Shown: positions 1 through 10,043 of the stretch, piece after piece
How the letters are laid out: each line of letters begins with the position of its first letter
Position numbering within the stretch: position 1 is the stretch's first letter
NCBI RefSeq assembly: GCF_004187715.1
Contig: NZ_QZWF01000003.1
Location: forward strand, 62,001 to 126,000
From: Streptomyces sp. F001
GTDB taxonomy: Bacteria > Actinomycetota > Actinomycetes > Streptomycetales > Streptomycetaceae
Direction of reading: 5' to 3'
Length of the DNA stretch: 64,000 nucleotides
Notes under the pieces: model-generated
Told to the model about the DNA's origin: nothing
The model's input: only the letters and a program-made list of their open reading frames with translations
Databases searched by the model: none
Made by a program: the position numbers and the translations under genes

Positions 1-45
1 GCGGACCACTCGCTGCCGGGGCCGAGCGATCAGGCTCGGCCCCCG

Positions 46-332
46 TCAGCAGCTGGTGTTCCAGTAAGACTTGTTGCCGCTCAGAGCGACGTCGGCCTGA
101 GCGAAGGACCAGGAGCCTTGGCGGCTCGTCGCTGTCGATGTACTCGCCGACGGCGGTCGAGCCGTGGCACTTGGTGCCGTGGTAGTAGTCCGACCACACG
201 ATGGCGGTGCCGGCGCCGTAGTCCCACGTGCCGCCGCCCGCGCTCACCACGGTCGCCATGGCCGGGGCGGCACCGGCGACGACGGGCACCGGTCACAGCC
301 GCAAGCTTGATACCGCGCTTGATGTTCACCAT
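46..332 (-). CDS. Lactococcin 972-family bacteriocin (frameshifted here)
   Basis: Small secreted bacteriocin of the lactococcin 972 type, a family that acts on lipid II/septum formation in Gram-positive targets. The frame-corrected protein is ~95 aa: a basic start (MVNIKRGIKLAAVTG), an Ala-rich signal peptide, then the family hallmarks GGGTWDYGAG, VWSDYYHG, KCHGSTAVG and the C-terminal SYWNTSC. Two 1-nt indels break the frame: one after the signal-peptide start, where an extra C lies in a CCC run, and one after EYIDSDEP. The two Cys residues expected for a disulfide are present. Neighbouring immunity/ABC genes would lie outside the window to the left. Family recognition is confident from the motifs. 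Whether the gene is truly broken is doubtful because indels occur all along this part of the sequence. Confidence 0.8.
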
Positions 333-551
333 CAACTCGCTTTCGTTCAGACAGGATTGACAGGTGATCGACGTCGACCGATCTTGATCGCGATGATCAT
401 GGCGGACCATGAAGGAATAATCAAAAAATTTTGATGAGACCGGCATCACATGGTCACGGCGTGAAGGGCTGCCGGAGGACGTGACGGCCAGGCCTGACCG
501 ACCGGCCCTCACCTCGACGCCGTCCACGCCGAGGGCGGCATCCTCAACTCC

Positions 552-1930
552 TCAGGTCCGGCTCGGCTTCCCGTCGCCGTACAGCCAGTCGTCCCAGATC
601 CCGTCGAAGTCCTGGGCCGGGGCTTGCTTCTCGACATACGCCGTGAAGTCCTCGGTGTCCGCGTTGCGTGCGGTGGCGGCGGCCCAGCCGCGGACGATGT
701 CGTGGAAGGTGTCGTCGCCGACCGCCTGCCGGATCTTGGGAGGACCATCGCACCACGCTGGTATACGGGGCTGTCGGAGATGTGCGCGGCGCTCGCCGTT
801 TTTGCGGGTGGGAACGCCCAGAGGTCGTCGTAGGTGTCCTCACCGTGGTCGTGGAGTGCGTCGAAGATCTGCTGGGCGGTCTCCCCGCCGTGGTCCTCCC
901 CAGAGCCATTCGGCGTAGGTGGCGAAGCCCTCGTTGAGCCACATGTCCTGCCAGGTCCTCGGGGAGACGGAGTCGCCGTACCATGTGGGCGAGTCATGGA
1001 CGAGGAGCCGGATGCCGGGGGCGCCGGCGAAGACCGGGCGGCTTGGGTCTCCAGGGCGTAGTCGGCGTCGCCGGCGCGCTCGACGATCGCGCCGGCGGAG
1101 GAGAAGGGTACGGGCGAAGCGGTCCTCGACCCAGGCGAGCACGTCGGGGAAGCGGGCCAGGACCGCGCGGCTCGCCGACGTCTCCGTCGGGTCGACGGCG
1201 GTGTACACGGGGAGGCCGTCGCCGGTGGTGGAGCGGGTGATGTCGTAGCGGCCGACGGCGACGGTGGCGAGGTAGCTCGCCATGGGGGCGGTGGTGCGCC
1301 ACGTGGAGGTCGTACGGCCGCCGGTGGTCGTCTCGCTCGTCAGCTCCCCGTTGGAGACGGCCCGCAGGCCCTTCGGGACGGTGACGGCGAGGTCGTACGT
1401 CGCCTTGTCGGAGGGGTGGTGGTTGCCGGGGAACCAGGCCATCGAACCGGTCGGCTGGCGAGGGCGAGCGCGCCGTCCGCGGTGGGCAGCCAGCCCTCCT
1501 CGGAGCCGTCCGGGTCGGTGATCGTCACGGGGGTGCCCGAGTAGCGGACCGCCACACGGAACGTGCCTCCCTCGGCGAGGTCGGCGCGGGGGCGGATCGT
1601 CAGTTCCTGGCCGGTGCGGTTCCAGCGGGCGGTGCTGCCGTCGACGGTGACCTGCTCGACGTCCAGGCCCTTGAGGTCGAGGTTGAAGGAGAGGTCCTGG
1701 GTGGCACGGGCGGTGATCACCGTGCGCCCGGTGAGGTGGCGGGAGGCGGGGGTGTACGCCAGGGTCAGGTCGTAGTGGGTGACGTCGTAGCCGCCGTTGC
1801 CGGCCTTCGGGAAGTACGGGTCGCGGACGCCGGAGCCGCCCGGGGTGCCCTGGGCGCCGCCGGTTCCGCATGCGGGCACGGTCAGGGCGAGGATGAGGAC
1901 GGCCGGGACAAGGCGGGCGAAACGGGACAC
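552..1930 (-). CDS. M1-family zinc metallopeptidase, putative lipoprotein (frameshifted)
   Basis: Secreted/lipid-anchored aminopeptidase-N-like protease of ~460 aa. The N-terminus MSRFARLVPAVLILALTVPACG has a lipobox with the Cys at about residue 21. The N-terminal beta domain (YDVTHYDLTLAY) is followed by the catalytic domain with GDSVSPRTWQDMW and LNEGFATYAEWLWG, where the Glu of NEGF is the third zinc ligand. The HExxH motif reads HDSPTWY at about 1000, but adding 1 nt and 2 nt restores HELAHMWYGD, so two compensating deletions are the likely explanation. More indels occur along the gene. The C-terminus DDWLYGDGKPSRT is family-typical. It is divergent from the next gene with only 37 bp between them. 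Confidence 0.8.
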
Positions 1931-1967
1931 GTCCCAGATCCTATGAGCAGCGTGACACCATCGCTAC

Positions 1968-2466
1968 GTGCTCGACATCGGCTACGCCCTCTCCAACCGG
2001 TTCCCGGACCCTCCCCAGACCGACTACCGTCGCGCGGACGTACCCGCCCTGCGCCACGATCTGTTCTGCGGTGACGTCTATCTCGCCGACACCAAGACGG
2101 ACCGGAGCTGTCCACAGCCTGGGGATGGGTACCGGTGCTCGACTTCGCGTGGGCGCTGTGCGACATCGTCGAGCAGCTCGACCGCGATCCGGCGGGCTCC
2201 CGCGCCGCCCGGCCGCAGCGGCGGAGCTGGACTTCACCGAGTCCACCGACCGGATGCTGTTCGAGCGCCGCTTCGGGTGGGTGGACATCGAGTCCGACTG
2301 GATGCCGGCCGAGGAGCCGCCGCTCACCTTCTCCCATGCCGAGCTGCGGCGGGAGGCGCGGGACTTTCTGCACGATCTGATCGCCGACCTGTGCGATCTG
2401 CACGAGTCCCTCGCGGACAATCCCGCGATCTGGTCGTTGCAGGCGCGGTTTCCGCGGGTGCGGTGA
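1968..2466 (+). CDS. Conserved Streptomyces hypothetical protein (frameshifted)
   Basis: Frame-corrected product is about 165 aa, starting at GTG with LDIGYALSNRFPDPPQTDYR and ending LQARFPRVR. It is acidic and has no signal peptide or membrane segment. Two indels (near 2110 and 2220) move the reading frame. I do not recognise a domain. The acidic LWALCDIVEQL-like stretch and the C-terminal helix (ELRREARDFLHDLIADLCDLHESL) suggest a small cytosolic alpha/beta protein that may be linked to self-protection or regulation, but no function can be assigned. It is divergent from the M1 peptidase and convergent with the pentapeptide-repeat gene. Confidence 0.6.
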
Positions 2467-2475
2467 GTTCTGTGG

Positions 2476-3170
2476 TCACCCTTGTTCGACGCGGATCCCC
2501 GCCTCCGCCGCCAACACCGGTGCCAGGTCCAGCAGTTGCCCCGTGCTGATCACCGCCCCCGACAGCCGGTCGACTCCCCGGGCGATCTCCAGCGGAGCCG
2601 CCCCACGCAGGTCCACGTCTCTCAGCGTCGCCGCGCTGAGGTCGGCGGCTCTCAGCGCGCAGTCCACGAACTCGACGCGGGTCAGTTCCGCGCCCCGAAG
2701 TCGGGTTCCACCAGGACGCAGCCGTCGAAGACGACATCCTTGAGCTGGGCCCGGCGCAGATTCAGGTAGTCGATCTTGCCGCCGCGGATCAGGACGCGTT
2801 CGAGGGCGGCGCCGTGCAGCTGTACGCCGCCCAGGCGGGCGTCTGTCAGTTCGACATCGCGCAGGTGGACTCCGCCAGGTCGGTGCCGACGCCGCGTGGG
2901 GCGGTGAGGACGGAGTCCAGGATGCGGGCGCGATACAGCCGCGTCTCGTCCAGGCGCACGCCGTGAGCGCACAGTCCATGAAGCGGGCGCCGCCGCCGTC
3001 CTGCCCGGCGAAGTCCGCGTCCGGAACTTCCAGCCCGTCGTAGTCCCCGTCCGGCTCCAACCGCCCCCGTCGTACGGCGCCGGCTCCGGCAGCCGCACCT
3101 CCGGCCGCCGCGCCGCCCGCACACCGGACCCACCGCTCCCACCGGCCCTGCCTGTCCCTGTCCTCGCCAT
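2476..3170 (-). CDS. Pentapeptide repeat-containing protein (frameshifted)
   Basis: About 230 aa when frame-corrected. Successive A(D/N)LxX units are visible: LDETRLYRARILDSVL, DVELTDARLGGVQLHGA, LERVLIRGGKIDYLNL, LRGAELTRVEFVDCAL, LRAADLSAATLRDVDLRGA. This is typical of the right-handed quadrilateral beta-helix fold. The C-terminal cap EIARGVDRLSGAVISTGQLLDLAPVLAAEAGIRVEQG matches Streptomyces members of the family. Family roles range from DNA gyrase protection to unknown, and nothing here distinguishes them. The start ATG at 3170 is provisional because at least three indels lie within the first 300 nt. Confidence 0.75.
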
Positions 3171-3332
3171 GGCCCCATGCTGCACCCCGCCACTGACAAT
3201 CAGCGTGAGCTGGGAAAACCTCACCAGGGAGCGCCGCCCGCCGAGCCCGCCGGCCTCCCGATGTCACATTCGCGGCCCCTCGATCCGTCGTACTCGTGAA
3301 AGAGGCGACCCGAGCAGAGGGAGACCCCACAC

Positions 3333-4498
3333 ATGCACCGCATCACCGTCATCGGCGGCGGTTTCGCCGGCCTCACCGCAGCCATCACCGCCGCCGAGGC
3401 GGGCGCCAAGGTCACCGTGTACGAAGCCCACCACACCCTGGGCGGGCGGGCCCGGACCGCCGAGGGCACGTACCGCACGAACGAGGGCCCGCACGCCCTC
3501 TACAACGGCGGCCCGCACTGGGCGTGGCTCGAGCAGCGGGACCTCATCGGCCCCGTGGCGACCGTCCCGCCCCTGGAGGCCGCCAGGCTGCGGCTGCGCC
3601 ACCGGGGCACCCTGCGCCGTACCCCGCCGTTCGCCATGCTCAAGCTGCTGCGCCGCGGCGCCCGGCACGCCCCCGTCGACGTCGACTTCCTGACCTGGGC
3701 CACCGAACAGGCGGGCGAGGAGGGCGCGCGGGCCGCCGCCCACTACGCCGCCGTCGCCCTGTTCCACCACGACCCCGGCGCGCTGTCCGCGGCGTTCGTC
3801 CAGGAGCGGCTGCGCCGCGCCACCAAGCTGCCGCCCGAGGCGCACTATCCGCGCGGCGGCTGGGCGAACGTGATCGACCGGATGGCCGGCCACGCCTGGA
3901 ATCTGGGTGTCCGGATGGAGACCCTGTCCCGCGTCGACACCCTGCCCACCGACACGCCGGTCGTCGTGGCCACCTCCCTGGACGCCGCCCGCCGCCTTCT
4001 CGGCGACGCCTCCCTGACCTGGCCGAGCGGCCGTACGGCACTCATCGACCTCGCCGTGCGTACCCGGCGCGGCGACGCCTTCGTGGTGTCCGACCTGGAC
4101 GCGCCGGCTGGCTCGAACGCTTCACGGCGCAGGACCGCACCCTCGCCCCGGCGGGCGAGCAGCTGATCCAGGGTCAGATCCCGATCCCCCGCACGAGTCC
4201 CGCGCCGACGGCATCGCCCGCGCCGAGCAGCTTCTCGACCTCGGCTTCACCGGCTGGCGCGAGCGCGTCACCTGGCGGCGGGAGGCGGTCGCGAACGGCC
4301 GTACCGGAGCCGTCGACCTGCCCGGCACCACCTGGCGGACCGGCCCGCCGTGGACCGCGGCGACGGCGTGTACCTGGCGGGGCGATCAGGTCGCGGCGCC
4401 GGGTGTGCTGTCGGAGTGTCCTTCAACAGCGCCCTGACCGCCGTGTCCCTGGCGCTGGGGCAGCGCGCCGGCAGCCGCTTGACCTCAAGCAAGCTTGA
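3333..4498 (+). CDS. FAD-dependent NAD(P)-binding oxidoreductase (frameshifted)
   Basis: Flavoprotein of the amine-oxidase/phytoene-desaturase-like fold, ~390 aa. The N-terminal dinucleotide-binding motif is VIGGGFAGLTAAITAAEAG, followed by VYEAHHTLGGRAR, with the GGRA that contacts FAD. The C-terminal FAD signature is GVYLAGDQVAAPGVLSEVSF after frame correction, and the protein ends LGQRAGSRLDLKQA. The reading frame is clean to about 4106 and then needs several single-base corrections. RBS GGGAGA lies upstream of ATG 3333. The substrate cannot be inferred. The following gene (quinone reductase) is in the same direction, 66 bp downstream, and may be co-transcribed. Confidence 0.8.
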
Positions 4499-4564
4499 GG
4501 GTGAAGGGTGGGGCGCCACCACAGAAGAAGCACCACGGAAGAAGCACCACGGAAGGGACCTCAT

Positions 4565-5521
4565 ATGCGCGCCATCCGCCTCCACGCCTTCGGCCCGGCC
4601 GAGAACCTGACCCTCGAAGAGGTCGAGGACCCGGTGCCGGGCCCCGGCCAGTCCGTGTCGCCGTCGCCGCGGCCGGCGTGCACCTGCTGGACACGGCGAT
4701 CCGGGCGGGCCACCAGGGCCCCGGCCCCGCCCCCACGCTGCCGACCGTGCCCGGCCGTGAGGTGGCCGGCGTCGTCGAGTCCCTCGCGAGGGCACGACGA
4801 GACCTGGCTCGGCAAACGGGTCGTCGCCCACCTCGGCTTCGTTCCCGGCGGCTATGCGGAACTCGCCGTCACCGACGCCGACCGGCTGCACGAGATCCCG
4901 GCGAACCTCGACTTCGCGCAGGCCGTCGCCATGATCGGCACGGGCCGTACGACGATGGGGATCGTGCAGTTCGCCGAGCCGGGCCCGGACGACGTGGTCG
5001 TGATCCCGGCCGCCGCCGGCGGCATCGGCACCCTGCTCGTGCAGTACGCCAGGAACGCCGGCGCCACCGTCGTCGGCCTCGCCGGCGGCCCGGAGAAGAC
5101 ATCCCGGGTCGCCGCGAACGGCGCCGACCTGGCCGTCGACTACAAGGACCCGGCCTGGCCGAGAAGGTCCAGGCCTACGACGGCAAGGTCACCGTCGTGT
5201 ACGACGGCGTCGGCGGCGACACCGCCCGTACGGCCGTCGGCATGCTCGCCCCGGCGCCGGCACATCGTGTTCGGCTGGTCGGCCGAGGGCATCCAGGGCG
5301 GCGAGCCGCTGGTCGTCGAGGGCGTCACGGAGCAGGTCCTCGCCCGGTGATGCTGGAGAAGCGGGCGGCCCCAACCCCCTGCGCACCCTCGAACTCCGGG
5401 CCCTCACCGAGGCCGCCGAGGGCCGTCTCGTCCCGGCCGTGCACCGCTTCCCGCTCCCGAGCGGCGGCCGCCACCGGGCCCTGGACCCGCGGAACGACCG
5501 CAAAGTGTCCCTGGACCATGA
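4565..5521 (+). CDS. Zinc-type alcohol dehydrogenase-like quinone oxidoreductase (frameshifted)
   Basis: MDR-superfamily NADPH:quinone reductase of ~315 aa. MRAIRLHAFGPAENLTLEEV starts at ATG 4565 after a GGAAGGGA ribosome-binding site. The GroES-like N-domain (VPGREVAGVVE) is followed by the Rossmann domain, with VIPAAAGGIGTLLVQYARNAGATVVGLAGG (its AAGGIG loop binds NADPH) and VVYDGVGGDTARTAVGML. No structural-zinc Cys cluster is visible, as usual for quinone-reductase types. Indels near 4665, 4785, 5155, 5255 and 5370 shift the frame. The exact C-terminus is uncertain because the sequence around 5500-5521 (KVSLDHD versus the usual KVVLVP-stop) appears altered. Confidence 0.8.
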
Positions 5522-5586
5522 CACGGCACCATCGGACCTCGGTGCAATACACCGCAAAACACCCCGGTTCATGGTCTTCTGGCCGG

Positions 5587-7101
5587 ATGAGTGCCTCCCG
5601 GACGGCTGAAGCCGGCGCATCCGTGGACCCGACCCCCGCCGCTGGTGGGGGTTGATGGTGATCGCCCTCGCACAGCTGATGGTCGTCCTCGACGCCACCA
5701 TCGTGAACATCGCGCTCCCCTCCGCACAGCGCGACCTGGACATGTCCGACGGCAACGCCAGTGGGTCATCACGTCCTACACCCTGGCGTTCGGCGGTCTG
5801 CTCCTGCTCGGTGGCCGCGTCGCCGACCTGATCGGCCGCAAACGCACCTTCGTCATCGGGCTCGTCGGCTTCGCCACCGCCTCCGCGTTCGGCGGCGCCG
5901 CCGCGAACGCCGGCATGCTGTTCGGCGCCCGCGCCCTCCAGGGCGTCTTCGCCGCGGTCCTCGCCCCCTCCGCGCTGAGCCTGCTCACCACGACGTTCAC
6001 CGACCCCGGGAACGCGGACGGCCTTCAGCATCTACGGCACCCTGGCCGCCAGCGGCTCCGCGATCGGCTTCATGGTCGGCGGGCTGCTCACCGAGTACAT
6101 GAACTGGCGTTGGTGCCTCTACGTCAACGTGCCCATCGCGGTCCTCGCGGTCGCCGGCGCCTTCGCCCTGCTCCAGGACAGCCCCCGCCACGCGGGCGCC
6201 CGCCTGGACGTGCCCGGTGTCCTGCTGGGCTGCGGCCTGGTGGCGATCGTGCACGGCTTCGGCGAGGCGGAGTCCCGAGGCTGGTCGGACCCGATGGTCC
6301 TCGGCCTGTTCGCGGGCGGCGTGTCCTCGTGGCCGTCTTCGTGTGGTGGCAGACCAGGGCGTCCGTGCCGCTGCTGCCTTGCACATCATCAAGGACCGCG
6401 ACGCGCGCGGCTGCTACCTGACCATGATGCTGGCCGTCATGGGCATGTTCGGCATGTTCCTGTTCCTGACCTACTACCTGCAGACTGTCCTCGACTACAC
6501 CCCCGTGCAGACGGGTCTGGCGTTCCTCCCGCTCACGGCGTCGATCCTCATCGGCTCCACCCAGATCGCGGCCCGCCTGCTCCAGCACGTGCCGCCCCGT
6601 CTGCTCCTGGCCCCCGGCATGCTCCTGGCCGCCTCCGGCATGCTGTTCCTCACCCAGATCACCGTGCACTCCGCGTACGCCACCGACATCCTCCCCGCAC
6701 TGATCCCGATGGGCCTCGGCATGGGCCTGACCTTCACGCCGGTCTTCTCCACGGCAACCGCCGGCGTCGCCCCGCACGACTCGGGCGTCACCTCGCCGCC
6801 GGCGTCAACACCGCACAGCAGGTGGGCGGTTCCATCGGGACGGCCCTGTTCAACACCATCGCCACCACCAGCAGCACGACCTACATCGCCGCGCACCTCA
6901 CCGGCGCCGCCCGACGCGCCGAGGTGACCCGCGAGGGCATCGTCCACGGCTACACCGTCGCCATCCGGTGCGCCGTCGGCATCATGCTCCTGGCCGGTCT
7001 GGTGGCAGTCCTGATGATCACGGCGAAGTCTCCGAAAAGCCGTGCGGCGGCCCAGCCCCCGGTACCGAGTCGTCGCCGAGCCACCGCCGCAGCAGCGTTA
7101 G
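5587..7101 (+). CDS. MFS drug exporter, DHA2/EmrB-QacA type, 14 TM (frameshifted)
   Basis: Proton-driven multidrug efflux protein, ~500 aa corrected. Motif D1 (LDATIVNIALPSAQRDL) is in TM1, motif A (GGRVADLIGRKRTFVIG) between TM2 and TM3, motif C-like GFMVGGLLTEYMNWRW in TM5, then TM segments to MLLAGLVAVLMITAKS. This is the DHA2 14-TM layout. The ATG at 5587 is followed by an indel near 5640. Further indels lie near 6015 (GGG read as GG), 6325, 6375 and 6795. The probable stop is TAG 7099-7101, 9 bp before the next start, so the exporter and the phosphotransferase could be co-transcribed. Confidence 0.82.
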
Positions 7102-7110
7102 GGTCGGACG

Positions 7111-7969
7111 GTGATCGAGATTCCGGACGGACTGGCGGCGCGCAGGCGAAGTTCAACGCGAGGCGGGCCAGGACTTCATCGCCCGGCTGCCGGAGCTGGC
7201 GCCGCCTTCCTGGACCGCTGGGAACTGGGGCTCACGGCCGCCCGATGCACGGTGTGGCCGCCCTGTCCTGCCGTTGCTCCGCGCCGACGGCAGCCCGGCC
7301 GTGCTGAAGCTGCAACTCTGACGGAGAGCGAGGCGAGCCGGTCGCGCTGCGGGTGTGGACGGCGACGGGGTTACGGCTCCTCGACCACGACCCGGACACC
7401 GGCACGATGCTCCGAACGCCTCGACCCCGCCCGCATGCTGGCCCACTCCCCGACACCCGCGAGGCCGTCCTGGTCATCCCGCATGCTGGCCCACCTGACC
7501 TCCGTACCGGCACCGGACGGCATGCGGCGGCTCGGTGACATCGCGCGGGCGATGCTGGAGCAGACGCCGCGGGCGCTGGAGCGGATCCCGGACCCGCAGG
7601 CCCGCGGGCTGCTCGCCGACTGCGCGGCCGCCGTACGGGAGGTCGTCGACGAGCCCGGCGACCGGCTTCTGCACTGGGACCTGCACTACGAGAACGTCCT
7701 GGCCTCCGACCGCGCCCCCTGGCTCGCCATCGACCCCAAGCCCCTCGCCGGCGACCCGGTTCGACCTGCTGCCCGCCATCGACAACCGCTTCGACGCCGC
7801 CGACATCGTCTGGCGTTTCGACGCGATGACCGACGTCATGGGGCTGGACCGGGCGCGGGCCCGGGCCTGGACGCTGGGACGGGTGCTGCAGAACTGCCTG
7901 TGGGAGATCGAGGACGGCCGGCCGCTGGAGGAGGACCAGCTGGAGATCGCACGCCGGCTGCGCGGTTAG
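7111..7969 (+). CDS. Aminoglycoside phosphotransferase-like kinase, APH(6)/streptomycin-6-kinase type (frameshifted)
   Basis: Small-molecule kinase of ~290 aa. It starts at GTG 7111 (IEIPDGL) and carries the APH catalytic signature LLHWDLHYENVL (HxDxxxxN: Asp is the catalytic base, Asn binds Mg) followed by AIDPKPLAGDPGFDLLP, where IDPKP is characteristic of APH(6)/Hyg-B-type streptomycin kinases. Indels occur in the N-lobe (7150-7480) and near 7760. The C-terminal ~140 codons are clean. Being directly downstream of a drug exporter, it could be a self-resistance or xenobiotic kinase, but the substrate is unknown. Its stop codon overlaps the stop of the convergent HExxH gene by two bases. Confidence 0.78.
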
Positions 7970-9678
7970 GGCGTCTCCGGCGCGAGCATCCGGCCCAGCT
8001 CCAGCGGTCGGCACGTCCGTCGAGTTCGGTGTGCAGGGCCGCGGCCAGCTCCGGGTGGGCGAGCAGTCCCTCGCCGGCGGGGTCCCTTCGCCGGCGGCGA
8101 GTCCCAGCCCCACCCAGGTCTCGGGTCGCCCTCGCCACGGACGATGCGCGCGTGGCAGGCGCGCAGCGCCTCGGCCGTACGGCCCGTGACGAGGTCGATG
8201 TCCTCGGGCCGCGCCCCGCTCACCGTGGCACCGGGGTCGTCCCGCAGCCGCTCGAACCCGTCCGGGTCCGCCAGCAGCCACCTCGTCAGCACCGCCCGTG
8301 TGTCGAAGCCGCGCACCGGCCGCCCCGGGACGAGGTCGGCCCGTGACCCGGCGCGACGGGCGGGGCCTCGTGGGGCCAGGCCGCCGCAAGGGACCGACGG
8401 TGCCGCGGTCGGGTCGCAGGTGATACGCCCGCCAGGTCGCGCGGTGGTCCGCGATCGCGAGGTCGGCCGCGCGGGCGGCCGCCGTCCACGCGGCTCCACG
8501 AGCCACGGCTCCAGCCGCCCGGCGAGCTCGGCCACCAGGCGCCGCCCCAGGTCGGTGAGCCCGTCGACCGGCCGACGGTGCCCAGTGCGTGCGCCGTCTG
8601 GGCGCGCCACAGCGCGTATTCGAACCGCCCGAGCGGATGGTCGCGCCGCCGCCAGAAGGCGGTGACTCCGAGAACGCGTACACCCCTTGGAGCAGCCCGC
8701 CCAACGGCCGGGGGTCGTCCCGCCAGGGGGCGTAGTACAGCCGGGCGTCCTGGTCCTCGTACAGGGTGAACAGGTGCATGAACGCGCTGAGTTTGTTGTG
8801 CTGGAACTCGTGCACCAGCGTCGAGGCGAACTGCTCGCCGTCGTCGGGGACCGACGCCACCGCCGTGCCGAAGGCGTCGCCGGAGGAGGCGCTGTGCGGC
8901 CGGAACCGCTCGGAGCGCGGGCGGGGCACGACGGACACCAGTCCGTCGGCCAGCGCCCGGGCCTCGTCGCGGTCGGTGGCGTGCAGGATGTCCCAGGCCG
9001 AGCCGAACAGCTCCTGCCACTCGACGGCGGAGTCGAGCGGCTCGGGAACGCCGGGCGTGCGCAGGGCGCGATACGGGTCGATGTCGTCCAGGAGCAGCGT
9101 GCGTCCGTCGGCGCGCAGTCCGGCCGGGGCGTGCCAGTCCGGTCCGCCCAGCCGACGGCCCGCGACCCGTACGTCCCCGTCGCGGGCGGAGACCTCGGCG
9201 ACGGTCCAGTCCGGACTGCCGGGCACCCGCATGGCCCGAGCGCGGGGAGCACGGCCCAGCCGTGCCGGACCGGGATGTGGGTACGGAACTCCAGGCCGGC
9301 GCGGACCGCAGCGCTCGCCGCGAGTGCGTGCAGGTGCCCTGTCTCCGCCCACAGAGGCGCATGGTGGTCGACGGTGCCGCGCAGCCGGCGCAGTGTGTGC
9401 GCTGCCCACATGCCGACGGCCGGATAGGACAGCAGCCGCTCCACCTCCGGCGCGGCCACGGTCCAGGCCCGCGACAACAGCCGCCAGCCCTCGGCGAGCG
9501 GAGGCAGCGGACCGGTCGGTGCCGTCGCCGCCGCGTCCAGCAGCGCCCGTACGACGAGCAGCCGCCAGCTGCGCTCGCTCGCGCGCAGGGCGTCCACCGT
9601 CTCGGGGCCTCCCCCGCCGCCCAGCAGTTCGTCGAACGACTGCGGTGACAGGACGTGGGGCCGGGCCGTCTGGTGCAT
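7966..9678 (-). CDS. HExxH-type putative peptide beta-hydroxylase, copy 1 (frameshifted)
   Basis: About 570 aa corrected, starting MHQTARPHVLSPQSFDELLGG. The N-terminal helical region (ETVDALRASERSWRLLVVRALLD) is followed by LLSYPAVGMWAAHTLRRL and by the metal-binding core FASTLVHEFQHNKLSAFMHL (HEFQH at 8798-8812), then YYAPWRDDPRPLGGLLQGVYAF and FWRR. This arrangement matches the actinobacterial family annotated as aKG-HExxH-type peptide beta-hydroxylases, Fe(II)/2-oxoglutarate-dependent enzymes acting on ribosomal peptides (family knowledge, not shown here). The gene is directly preceded by a 56-aa precursor-like gene (9-bp gap), so the pair is probably one transcript. It shares ~40% visible identity and the same layout with the second copy at 11766-13571. 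Many 1-nt indels disrupt it. Confidence 0.78.
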   Translation of the reverse strand: MHQTARPHVLSPQSFDELLGGGGGPETVDALRASERSWRLLVVRALLDAAATAPTGPLPPLAEGWRLLSRAWTVAAPEVERLLSYPAVGMWAAHTLRRLRGTVDHHAPLWAETGHLHALAASAAVRAGLEFRTHIPVRHGWAVLPALGPCGCPAVRTGPSPRSPPATGTYGSRAVGWADRTGTPRPDCAPTDARCSWTTSTRIAPCARPAFPSRSTPPSSGRSCSARPGTSCTPPTATRPGRWPTDWCPSCPARAPSGSGRTAPPPATPSARRWRRSPTTASSSPRRWCTSSSTTNSARSCTCSPCTRTRTPGCTTPPGGTTPGRWAGCSKGCTRSRSHRLLAAARPSARAVRIRAVARPDGARTGHRRPVDGLTDLGRRLVAELAGRLEPWLVEPRGRRPPARPTSRSRTTARPGGRITCDPTAAPSVPCGGLAPRGPARRAGSRADLVPGRPVRGFDTRAVLTRWLLADPDGFERLRDDPGATVSGARPEDIDLVTGRTAEALRACHARIVRGEGDPRPGWGWDSPPAKGPRRRGTARPPGAGRGPAHRTRRTCRPLELGRMLAPETP

Positions 9679-9687
9679 GGAGGGTGC

Positions 9688-9858
9688 CTATTCGTCGCGC
9701 TGTGGGTTGTAGCCGCCGAGGCTGCCGGCCGGGTCGTCGATACGGCTGAGCAGGCGCCGCATGGAGCCCTCGGCGGGCGGCAGGTCCAGGGCCGGCCAGA
9801 GGTCCAACGGGACGCCGCTGAGATCGATCAGCTCCGACTCGACTCCGGACTTCTCCAT
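9688..9858 (-). CDS. Putative RiPP precursor peptide, copy 1 (56 aa, FxsA-like leader)
   Basis: An intact 56-codon gene, ATG 9858 to TAG 9688. The leader-like N-terminal half contains VESELIDLSGVPLDLW, and the C-terminal part contains SRIDDPAGSLGGYNPQRDE. The motif VESxLxDLxGVxL and the later IDxPxxS are shared with the second peptide at 11563-11751, which sits in front of the second HExxH gene. The pattern L(I/V)DLxGVPL, then a helix, then a short Ser/Gly/aromatic tail, is that of FxSxx-COOH (FxsA) precursors, but the C-terminal FxSxx itself is absent. It is followed after 9 bp by the hydroxylase gene. It is too short for default gene calling. The precursor role is inferred from context and homology between the two copies. 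Confidence 0.72.
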   Translation of the reverse strand: MEKSGVESELIDLSGVPLDLWPALDLPPAEGSMRRLLSRIDDPAGSLGGYNPQRDE

Positions 9859-10043
9859 GACGCCGTCCCATGACAGTGGAAGTGAATGATGCGAACAATG
9901 CCCGATATATGCCGCTACCGTACGGTTTCGACACTTTCCAGGCTGCTGGATGACCCTAATGCATCCGCGGCGTCACACAGATCCAGGAATGCGGAATGCA
10001 CCCGGATCGAGTGAAGGAAAGGCGGTCCGGGTAGGGACCGGAC

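Noticed and set aside
990..1030. Catalytically dead M1 peptidase (HDSPT instead of HExxH)
   Set aside because: Two small deletions restore the full HELAHMWYGD motif, so sequence error is the simpler explanation.
840..1871. Long overlapping open frames on both strands across the first 20 kb
   Set aside because: They are GC-rich shadow frames with Arg/Pro/Ser-biased composition. Real protein similarity follows one strand with frame changes at small indels.
7111..7969. Phosphotransferase as a member of the peptide cluster
   Set aside because: It points toward the cluster but follows a drug exporter and is not known from related clusters. Overlap with the hydroxylase stop is only convergent packing.
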